Source of the DNA: Pseudomonas fluorescens
GTDB lineage: Bacteria; Pseudomonadota; Alphaproteobacteria; UBA2136; UBA6156
Length of the DNA stretch: 11,712 bases
Reading direction: 5' to 3'
Assembly (NCBI GenBank): GCA_003241595.1
Contig: QFOU01000040.1
Location: forward strand, 1-11,712
Shown here piece by piece: positions 6,201 through 11,417 of the stretch. Below the pieces are notes generated by a model. The model had not been told where the DNA came from. It saw only the letters and a program-made list of their open reading frames with translations, and made no database searches. A program made the translations under genes and the position numbers. Position 1 is the stretch's first letter; each line of letters opens with the position of its first letter.

Positions 6201-7124
6201 CTAGAGGAAGCTGTCGATGACCATGGCGAAGAAGAGCAGTGCCAGATAGGTGAGGCTGCGCAGGAATACCTTTTGCGCGGGCTTACGGTTTTCGGCCGTC
6301 GTTTGCGCTTCATGCAGCAACTGCCACGCCGACCAGCCCCACCAGATTCCGAGGCCGAGGGCGGTGGCCGTGTACAGCCATCCCAAAGGTGCGAACAGAC
6401 CGCCTATAAGTGTGGCGGGCACCAGCACAGTAAGGTAGCGGACGATGGCAAGGCGTGTCGCGGGTTCGCCGTGCACGACGGGGTACATCGGTACGCCGGC
6501 ACGGGTGTAGTCGGCATTGGCCATGAGGGCTAGGGCCCAGAAGTGTGGGGGGGTCCAGAGGAAGATGATGGCAAACATCAGCCAGGGCAGCGGCGCGAAG
6601 ATATCGCCCTGCACGGCGGCCCAGCCGACCAGTGGCGGGAAGGCTCCGGCGGCACCGCCGATGACGATATTCTGCACGGTATGGCGCTTGAGCAGCATGG
6701 TGTAAATGAAGACGTAGAAGAGCGCACCGGACAGGGCCATGGCACCCGCCAGCCAGTGGGCGAGGCTTGCGGTGAGTGTGCCGATTGTGATGAGGGTGAT
6801 GCCCCAGAGGAGGACGGTGGCGGGGCGCATCCGGCCCGAGGGAAGCGGGCGGTTTTTAGTGCGGTTCATCAAGGGGTCGATATCGCGGTCGTACCACATG
6901 TTCACGGTGTTGGCTCCGGCAGCGGACAGGATGAGGCCGAGGGTGCCGTAGAGGATGTGGGTGGCGGAGAAGAGGAGAAGATCGAGGTTACCTTTGACCG
7001 CGACCAGCGCGCCGCAGAGGCAGGTGATAGCCAGCAGCACGATGATACGCGGCTTGCCGAGTTGGATAAGATCGGCGACCAGCGTGGGTGTTGCGACTGC
7101 CTCGGCAGTGGATGCTTTAGCCAT
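6201..7124 (-). CDS. ctaB: Protoheme IX farnesyltransferase (heme O synthase)
   Basis: Attaches a farnesyl group to heme b to give heme O, the precursor of heme A. It is a polytopic UbiA-superfamily prenyltransferase of the inner membrane. The first Asp-rich motif is N-x3-D-x3-D in NMWYDRDID, followed by the hallmark MNRTKNRPLPSG. WTPPHFWALAL and DYTRAGVPMYPVVHGE complete the family signature. The ATG at 7124 is preferred because it overlaps the ctaA stop by only 8 bases (ATGGCTAA type coupling); an in-frame ATG at 7145 would add 7 residues. From 7124 the product has 307 residues, normal for the family. It is cotranscribed with ctaA, so heme O and heme A synthesis are coupled. No Shine-Dalgarno is clear at either start. 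Confidence 0.95.
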   Translation of the reverse strand: MAKASTAEAVATPTLVADLIQLGKPRIIVLLAITCLCGALVAVKGNLDLLLFSATHILYGTLGLILSAAGANTVNMWYDRDIDPLMNRTKNRPLPSGRMRPATVLLWGITLITIGTLTASLAHWLAGAMALSGALFYVFIYTMLLKRHTVQNIVIGGAAGAFPPLVGWAAVQGDIFAPLPWLMFAIIFLWTPPHFWALALMANADYTRAGVPMYPVVHGEPATRLAIVRYLTVLVPATLIGGLFAPLGWLYTATALGLGIWWGWSAWQLLHEAQTTAENRKPAQKVFLRSLTYLALLFFAMVIDSFL

Positions 7125-8070
7125 GGTAGCGTCCGCGTGCGCCATAGTGGAGGTTGAGGATCACGCCGATGGCGGCGAGCCAGACCAGCGTACCCCATGC
7201 CAAGTGGGCGATGCTGAGGGGATAATAGTATTCGGGGTAAGACGCAAAACTGTAGAGTGTGGCAATACCGAGCGCGACCTGCCCCCAGACCATGATGTGG
7301 CCGTGGAGGGCGCTGCCGCGCAAGGCGGGGGCGGTGCGTTTGGCGAGGATGAGCATCAGGATGGAGATGATCACGGTCAGCGTGGCGAAGATACGGTGTT
7401 GCATATGGATGTGCTGGCCGAGATCGATTTTGGGCGAGGGCATCCAGTCTCCGGCACAGCTCATCAACCCGCCGCAGACGCCACCGGCGTGGCTGGAGCT
7501 GACAAAGGCGCCAATGAGCATGGTGGTCCAGACGATGAGGGCGAAGGCATAGATGCTGAGGCGGGTGGCAACCGGTGCGGCCACGGGTTCGCGCACGCCT
7601 TCTGATGCCACCGCACGGCGCAGCCATGCCAACGCGCCGAAGAAGAGCATGGCACAGCCGAGGTGGAGGACGACGCTCCAGTGGATATTGGATTTCAGCA
7701 CGGTGAGACCGCCAAGACCGATCTGGACGGTGAGCAGGCCGATAACGGCGGCCAGCGGGAGGCCTTCGGTACGCCATTTTTTACGGCGAATGGTCAGGGC
7801 AAGGCTGGCGAGAATGAAGACACCGACAATTGAGGCCAGTGCGCGGTGCGACCATTCCAGCGCGACCTGCCACCATGTGTAGTGGGCAGTGCCGACCATA
7901 TAACCGCCGGGGATCTTACTCTCGGGGAATGGTACGTAATAGCCATAGCAGTGGGGCCAGTCCGGACAGGACATACCGGCATCGAACACACGTGTGGCGC
8001 CGCCCACGACGATCAGCAGGTAGGTGAGCAGCAGGGTGATTCCGACAAGGCGTGCAAAAGAGAAGCTCAT
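7117..8070 (-). CDS. ctaA: Heme A synthase with cysteine-bearing periplasmic loops
   Basis: Oxidises the C8 methyl of heme O to the formyl group of heme A. It is an eight-helix inner-membrane protein. From ATG 8070 the product has 317 residues; an in-frame ATG at 8118 would add 16 atypical residues. EWSHR (E72, H75), H136 in LHLGC, QHR (H225) and IAHLAW (H289) are the paired heme-ligand helices of the two four-helix halves. Loop 1 contains CPDWPHC (Cys35, Cys41) and the third periplasmic loop CGGLMSC (Cys199, Cys205). Such Cys pairs are typical of Bacillus-type CtaA, whereas the classical alphaproteobacterial/mitochondrial Cox15 form lacks them. It follows rlmJ by 59 bases and overlaps ctaB. 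Confidence 0.95.
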   Translation of the reverse strand: MSFSFARLVGITLLLTYLLIVVGGATRVFDAGMSCPDWPHCYGYYVPFPESKIPGGYMVGTAHYTWWQVALEWSHRALASIVGVFILASLALTIRRKKWRTEGLPLAAVIGLLTVQIGLGGLTVLKSNIHWSVVLHLGCAMLFFGALAWLRRAVASEGVREPVAAPVATRLSIYAFALIVWTTMLIGAFVSSSHAGGVCGGLMSCAGDWMPSPKIDLGQHIHMQHRIFATLTVIISILMLILAKRTAPALRGSALHGHIMVWGQVALGIATLYSFASYPEYYYPLSIAHLAWGTLVWLAAIGVILNLHYGARGRYHG

Positions 8071-8129
8071 GGCGGCGACTTTAGGCCAACTTAGGGCAGC
8101 TGACCAGTGGCCCCACACGCTGCACCTGC

Positions 8130-8969
8130 CTAGGTGCGCGGCACCAGCAAGGTAGTGGTGAGCTGTGCGGTGCCTTGCTTGAGCAGCGGCGACAGCGGTT
8201 TCAGCAGCGACGGAATGTCGGACTCCATTTTGTACGGCAGGTTCAGGATGATCTGCCCGGTGCCGTGCATCCCCTCAGAGTCCGGCGTGTTCCAGCCATA
8301 GTGCACCAGATAAGTGGCGGGCACGTTGAGCGCCTTGAGACCTTCGATGAGGGCCTGCGAATTCTTTTTGGATTGCAGTAGCGGGTACCAGACCATGACC
8401 GTGGCGCGGGGATTGCGGGTAAGGATGGCTTCCACCGTCTCGACCGTTTGCAGGTATTCGGACTTCACCTCGAACGACGGGTCGATCAGCACTGCGGTAC
8501 GTTGACCGGCGCGCACCATGGAGGGGATAAGTTTATGACCGTCGCCTTCGTGGATGTGGATATTGCCTTCGCGGCGGGCGGCGTGGGGGAAACTGACGCG
8601 CAAGTGTTCCAGCTCGGCAGGGTGGGCTTCGGCGAGGTTGAGGTGGTCTTCCGGACGCAGCACGTGGCGGGCGACGGCGGGGGAGCCGGGGATGAGAGTG
8701 AGCTTGCCGTCGGGGTTCAGGGCTTTAACCGCGTCGAGATAGAGATTTTCCGGCTGCGAGGCCATGAGGCGGGCGGTGCCGGTGCGGTATTCGGGTGTTT
8801 TTTGGGTCTCGGGTGCCGCAGTGGGGTAGAGGCCACGGCCGGAGTGGGTTTCGTAGACATGCAGTGCGCCCTCTTTGCGCGCCAGATGTGCGAGAACGTG
8901 CGCCCAGAGTGTGTGCTTGATAACGTCGGCCGGGCCGCCAATGTGGAATGCGTGCTGATAACTTAACAT
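8130..8969 (-). CDS. rlmJ: 23S rRNA (adenine-N6)-methyltransferase RlmJ with DPSF active-site variant
   Basis: In E. coli RlmJ makes m6A2030 in 23S rRNA. The 279 residues match the usual 280. The N-terminus MLSYQHAFHIGGPADVIKHT is the family signature. The SAM motif I equivalent is ETHSGRG (40-46), PGSP is at 94-97, and GDG (142-144) precedes the catalytic segment. The catalytic N/D-P-P-Y/F motif reads LIDPSFE (161-167), so the second proline is Ser164 here; Asp163 is kept. VWYP (193-196) and GMHGTGQIILNLP (233-245) are also conserved. It is the promoter-proximal gene of the ctaA-ctaB-ctaG operon and is divergent from ohr. The Shine-Dalgarno is weak. Family assignment is strong; activity with the DPSF variant is likely but untested. 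Confidence 0.92.
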   Translation of the reverse strand: MLSYQHAFHIGGPADVIKHTLWAHVLAHLARKEGALHVYETHSGRGLYPTAAPETQKTPEYRTGTARLMASQPENLYLDAVKALNPDGKLTLIPGSPAVARHVLRPEDHLNLAEAHPAELEHLRVSFPHAARREGNIHIHEGDGHKLIPSMVRAGQRTAVLIDPSFEVKSEYLQTVETVEAILTRNPRATVMVWYPLLQSKKNSQALIEGLKALNVPATYLVHYGWNTPDSEGMHGTGQIILNLPYKMESDIPSLLKPLSPLLKQGTAQLTTTLLVPRT

Positions 8970-9019
8970 GATGCTTTGCTTATAGGGCAGTTAACGGCAT
9001 TATGACACCCATACCTCTG

Positions 9020-9030
9020 AATAAATTATT
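9020..9030. promoter_or_regulatory. AT-rich inverted repeat in the rlmJ/ohr divergent region
   Basis: AATAA-A-TTATT is a perfect 5-bp inverted repeat 28 bases before the ohr start. Ohr genes are commonly controlled by the MarR-type regulator OhrR, which binds AT-rich inverted repeats near the promoter, but no ohrR gene is in the window. A site this short and AT-rich can arise by chance. Confidence 0.2.
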
Positions 9031-9057
9031 AACTGTAACAAGAAGTCTGTTTTTTAC

Positions 9058-9492
9058 ATGGAAGTTTTATATACCGCACATGCCAGTGCCACTGGCGGAC
9101 GTCATGGCAAGGCCGCGACCAGCGACGGCCGCCTGCAGGTGAGCCTGACCCCGCCGACCATGCCCAACCGCCCCGAACACGGCACCGACCCCGAGCAGCT
9201 CTTCGCCTGCGGTTATGCCGCCTGCTTTGGAGGTGCCACTGAGTTTGCCGCCAAGCAACTCTCTATTGAACTGACCGCCCCCGTACAGGTGGACAGCAGT
9301 GTGAGTTTGCTGAAGCGCCCGGAAGGTGGTTTCATCATCGGTGTGGATTTGGTGGTGCACCTGCAGGGTGTGGATGAGGAGCAAGGTAAAATCGTGGTTG
9401 AGAAAGCCCATACGATCTGCCCGTATTCGAATGCCACGCGTGGCAATATCACGGTGAACACCACCGTGGTGGCTGTACCCGCTGTCGCGTAA
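9058..9492 (+). CDS. ohr: Organic hydroperoxide resistance protein (Ohr, OsmC superfamily)
   Basis: A thiol peroxidase that reduces organic and fatty-acid hydroperoxides in the cytoplasm as a homodimer, recycled by lipoylated proteins. It has 144 residues, a normal length. YTAHASATGGRHGKA carries the conserved Arg15, and DPEQLFACGYAACF contains Glu46 and the peroxidatic Cys56. CPYSNATRGNI holds the resolving Cys121 and is the Ohr subclass signature. An extra Cys51 lies before GYAACF, where Ala is common. The segment before DPEQ (PTMPNRPEHG) replaces the usual glycine-rich MGG-type stretch. An AAGAAG about 15 bases upstream of the ATG is a weak ribosome site. The gene is divergent from rlmJ and has its own terminator, so it is a single-gene unit. 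Confidence 0.95.
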   Translation: MEVLYTAHASATGGRHGKAATSDGRLQVSLTPPTMPNRPEHGTDPEQLFACGYAACFGGATEFAAKQLSIELTAPVQVDSSVSLLKRPEGGFIIGVDLVVHLQGVDEEQGKIVVEKAHTICPYSNATRGNITVNTTVVAVPAVA

Positions 9493-9503
9493 AGCGTTGT
9501 TTT

Positions 9504-9531
9504 AATAAAAGGCGCAGTAGCGCCTTTTATT
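9504..9531. terminator. Bidirectional hairpin terminator after ohr
   Basis: A perfect 12-bp stem (AATAAAAGGCGC / GCGCCTTTTATT, 9504-9515 with 9520-9531) around the loop AGTA. It lies 11 bases after the ohr stop, and the A/T flanks give a T-rich 3' side in both directions. Confidence 0.85.
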
Positions 9532-9638
9532 GTATGCGCATGAACCTTGGCAGCACCGTGGCGTTATGGCATGCATACCCGTGACACATTGTAATTGCGT
9601 TTGATGTCATTCTGAAACCCGGCCCAAGGGCCTTTTTT
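9532..9638 (+). promoter_or_regulatory. Structured leader or small-RNA candidate upstream of the HTH gene
   Basis: The gap between ohr and the next gene holds two possible hairpins. The first pairs 9532-9542 with 9570-9578 (GTATGC, a two-base bulge, then ATG against CATGCATAC) around a 27-base loop. The second is GGCCCAAGGGCC followed by six T (9621-9638), terminator-like but with a short stem. It ends three bases before GGAG, the likely ribosome site of the gene starting at 9655. TGACA (9582-9586) and TGTCA (9605-9609) form a loose inverted repeat between them. No convincing promoter was found. It could be an attenuator or the end of a small RNA; neither is proven. Confidence 0.3.
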
Positions 9639-9654
9639 CCGGAGACATAACCTG

Positions 9655-10380
9655 ATGCCTTCTAAAACAGATCATGACGGCTATACGTCGATCGGCAACA
9701 ATTCCTTCAAGCGACGTATCAGTCGCGAGGACATGGAAAAACTGATGAGTACGCCGAAACCGGCTGCACCTGTCGTGCCGGTGGCGCCTGCGATTCAGGC
9801 CGAACCTCCTCCCCCACTCCCTGTTGAGCCAGCTCTCCCCGAAGAGTCTCAGGTTGTTGCTACGGTTAAACCCGATACGCCGCCAGCGGAACCTGAAACG
9901 AAAGGGGAGCCTGAAGCTCCTGCTCCTGACGAGCCTGTTCCGACGGAGACTCCAGAACCACCCACGTCTCACACGGATGAGGAGCCGACTGCGGTTTTGG
10001 ACAACCGAGAGCTGGCCGAGGATACTGATGCCGAGCCCGTTGACCCTGTCGATAGTATTGCTACGGCGAACGCGATTTCGTTTGATGCCATAGCCGCGCA
10101 TATCGAAACGCTACCGAAGCCTTATGGTCAGGATGATCGTAAAGCTCTGGTGGCCCGTCGGCGAGCCTTTGGGGCCAAAGTCCAGTTGTGGTTGCGCACG
10201 GCACAAATCAGCCAAGCGCAGGCCGCCCAGCAACTGGGGTTTGTCAACCGCGGCGTATTCAACAACCTGATCGGGGGTTTAAAGCCCTGGCGGGCTGCGA
10301 CACTTAAGGACCTCAGCATCTTGCTGAACAAGAGTGCCGAGGATATGCGCAAGGCGGCCAAAATGAAGCGTAACACCTGA
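9655..10380 (+). CDS. Pro/Glu-rich protein with C-terminal helix-turn-helix domain
   Basis: A 241-residue protein of unrecognised family with three parts. Residues 1-33 are polar with a basic patch (KRRISREDMEKLM). Residues 34-132 are a low-complexity linker dominated by Pro, Glu, Ala, Val and Thr, strongly acidic and presumably disordered. Residues 143-241 are helical: SFDAIAAHIETL, a basic segment DRKALVARRRAFGAK, then an XRE-like helix-turn-helix (SQAQAAQQLG, a turn, NRGVFNNLIGG) and a following helix (ATLKDLSILLNKSAEDM). The end is basic (RKAAKMKRNT). DNA binding is inferred from helix spacing, not from a named family. GGAG lies 10 bases before the ATG, below a terminator-like hairpin. 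The linker uses more T-ending Ala, Val and Pro codons than neighbouring genes. The gene stands alone between two terminators. Confidence 0.75.
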   Translation: MPSKTDHDGYTSIGNNSFKRRISREDMEKLMSTPKPAAPVVPVAPAIQAEPPPPLPVEPALPEESQVVATVKPDTPPAEPETKGEPEAPAPDEPVPTETPEPPTSHTDEEPTAVLDNRELAEDTDAEPVDPVDSIATANAISFDAIAAHIETLPKPYGQDDRKALVARRRAFGAKVQLWLRTAQISQAQAAQQLGFVNRGVFNNLIGGLKPWRAATLKDLSILLNKSAEDMRKAAKMKRNT

Positions 10381-10418
10381 TTTTTATAGAGTAAGTAAGT
10401 GATGTATGCGTTTAACGT

Positions 10419-10450
10419 AAAAAGGCGGCCTGCCAAGGGCCGCTTTTTTA
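10419..10450 (+). terminator. Rho-independent terminator after the HTH gene
   Basis: AAAAAG-GCGGCC pairs with GGCCGC-TTTTTT (six G/C pairs, one G-T, then an A/T run) around a 7-base loop, 38 bases after the stop codon. The A/T-flanked stem could work in both directions. Confidence 0.8.
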
Positions 10451-10509
10451 TTTCATGCCTGTATCGGGGTGGAACACCAGGATTTTCACCATCAACCCAA
10501 TCAAAATAA

Positions 10510-10531
10510 ATAGGTTTTAACAACTACCTAT
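10510..10531. promoter_or_regulatory. Inverted repeat upstream of the repeat-protein promoter
   Basis: ATAGGT (10510-10515) and ACCTAT (10526-10531) form a perfect 6-bp inverted repeat with a 10-base centre. It lies 12 bases upstream of the candidate -35 of the next gene. It could be a binding site or a weak hairpin. Confidence 0.25.
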
Positions 10532-10543
10532 CTTTTCTTCATG

Positions 10544-10572
10544 TTGACGCCCCCCGCAAAGAGGATTATGCA
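10544..10572 (+). promoter_or_regulatory. Candidate promoter of the repeat-protein gene
   Basis: TTGACG (10544-10549) and TATGCA (10567-10572), 17 bases apart. Start of transcription near 10579 would give a leader of about 90 bases. That leader contains nested inverted repeats: GAAAC 10587-10591 with GTTTC 10615-10619, and GCAAT 10592-10596 with ATTGC 10602-10606. The -35 match is good and the -10 is fair. Confidence 0.45.
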
Positions 10573-10667
10573 TACAACCGTATAGTGAAACGCAATGTTC
10601 AATTGCAACCAATTGTTTCCCTTGCGACATCATACATGTTTCCCACTTCATCCCCAGGGAGGTCCCG

Positions 10668-11306
10668 ATGAAGAGAATCTTTATACGATCGCTGCTTGCA
10701 GCGGCATTTCTGATGAGCATACCCGTTGCCGGCTTTGTACATGGAAGCACGGCTTACGCCGAAGACCATGGCAGGGGCGGCCCCGATAAGGGCGGCCCCG
10801 ATAAGGGCGGTCCCGACAAGGGCGGTCCCGACAAGGGCGGTCCCGACAAGGGCGGTCCCGACAAGGGCGGTCCCGACAAGGGCGGCCCCGATAAGGGCGG
10901 CCCCGATAAGGGCGGCCCCGATAAGGGCGGCCCCGATAAGGGCGGCCCCGATAAGGGCGGTCCCGACAAGGGCGGTCCCGGTGGTGGACACGGTGGTGGA
11001 CACGGTGGTGGTCACGGCGGTGGACACGGCGGTGGTCACGGTGGTGGTCATGGTGGTGGTCATGGTGGTGGACACGGCGGTGGTCACGGTGGTGGACACG
11101 GCGGTGGCGGTGGTACCCCATCGACTCCATCCACACCTTCGACCCCGTCGTCGCCCTCGACGCCGGCTTCACCAGCCCCCTCCAACACCCGTTCCGGCAT
11201 CAGCTCGCACGAGACACGCAACTCCGGCGCCAGTGCTCCGGCCTGCACACTTCAGGACATTTTTTCCAAGAAAGTTACCTGGAGCTGCGAGCCCATCAGA
11301 CCTTAA
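10668..11306 (+). CDS. Secreted GGPDK/GGGH tandem-repeat protein
   Basis: A 212-residue protein of unknown family, preceded by a strong ribosome site (GGGAGG, 6 bases before the ATG). Residues 1-31 are a Sec signal peptide: basic KRIFIR, a hydrophobic core, and the cleavage motif AYA before EDHG. Residues 37-101 are 13 perfect GGPDK repeats, a charge-balanced polyampholyte. Residues 105-144 are 10 GGGH repeats giving a histidine every fourth residue, which suggests divalent-metal binding. Residues 150-175 are a Pro/Ser/Thr-rich stretch (TPSTPSTPS type), as seen in wall- or surface-spanning linkers. The non-repetitive C-terminus holds two cysteines (Cys193, Cys207), possibly a disulfide. No anchor, lipobox or sorting motif was seen. 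The reading frame is open throughout and framed by a promoter, ribosome site and terminator. The function is unknown; metal binding is an inference. Confidence 0.8.
   Translation: MKRIFIRSLLAAAFLMSIPVAGFVHGSTAYAEDHGRGGPDKGGPDKGGPDKGGPDKGGPDKGGPDKGGPDKGGPDKGGPDKGGPDKGGPDKGGPDKGGPDKGGPGGGHGGGHGGGHGGGHGGGHGGGHGGGHGGGHGGGHGGGHGGGGGTPSTPSTPSTPSSPSTPASPAPSNTRSGISSHETRNSGASAPACTLQDIFSKKVTWSCEPIRP
10776..10970 (+). repeat. 13 x 15-bp in-frame tandem repeat (GGPDK)
   Basis: Thirteen exact-length 15-base units in two synonymous versions: A = GGCGGCCCCGATAAG and B = GGCGGTCCCGACAAG. Their order is A2 B5 A5 B1, followed by a partial B-type unit. The two variable positions always change together and never change the protein. 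This indicates block amplification by slippage or unequal crossing-over. Confidence 0.97.
10980..11099 (+). repeat. 10 x 12-bp in-frame tandem repeat (GGGH)
   Basis: Ten 12-base units of the form GGYGGTGGWCAY encode GGGH each time. They vary only at synonymous third positions and follow directly on the 15-bp array. The synonymous scatter is wider than in the 15-bp array, which suggests an older or less homogenised expansion. Confidence 0.95.
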
Positions 11307-11313
11307 CGACATG

Positions 11314-11346
11314 AAGCCCGCCGGTTATTCCGGCGGGCTTTCTTTT
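11314..11346 (+). terminator. Rho-independent terminator of the repeat-protein gene
   Basis: A perfect 11-bp stem (AAGCCCGCCGG / CCGGCGGGCTT, 11314-11324 with 11330-11340), loop TTATT, then TCTTTT. It starts 8 bases after the stop codon. Confidence 0.9.
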
Positions 11347-11374
11347 ACTTTCCCATTTCTCTTTGTATGCGACT

Positions 11375-11405
11375 AAAAAAGCGACCCCAGTGGAGTCGCT
11401 TTTTT
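11375..11405. terminator. Bidirectional terminator serving typA
   Basis: AAAAAAGCGAC (11375-11385) pairs with GTCGCTTTTTT (11395-11405), with one internal mismatch and a small loop. The A and T runs make it work in both directions. It lies 13 bases beyond the typA stop and also backs up the repeat-protein terminator from the other side. Confidence 0.85.
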
Positions 11406-11417
11406 GAGTTGGGAGCC

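Noticed and set aside
6902..7777. 291-codon minus-strand frame overlapping ctaA and ctaB
   Set aside because: Arg/Pro/His-rich shadow in another frame of two clearly conserved genes.
9607..10101. Arg-rich minus-strand frame opposite the Pro/Glu linker
   Set aside because: Arg/Phe/Trp richness is the antisense image of Pro/Glu codons; no start signal.
10459..10522. Short plus-strand peptide frame (21 codons) after the HTH terminator
   Set aside because: No ribosome site, follows directly on a terminator T tract, and no recognisable composition.
10128..10523. Minus-strand 131-codon frame opposite the end of the HTH gene
   Set aside because: It crosses the terminator hairpin and the coding frame of the HTH gene, and has no ribosome site or recognisable domain.
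10776..11099. CRISPR-like regular repeats
   Set aside because: The units are direct tandem copies without spacers and are translated in frame.
10599..11172. Long minus-strand frames through the repeat array (Val/Thr/Gly/Ala and Arg/Pro/His repeats)
   Set aside because: They are mirror images of the in-frame 15-bp and 12-bp repeats. The plus frame alone has a signal peptide, ribosome site and terminator.
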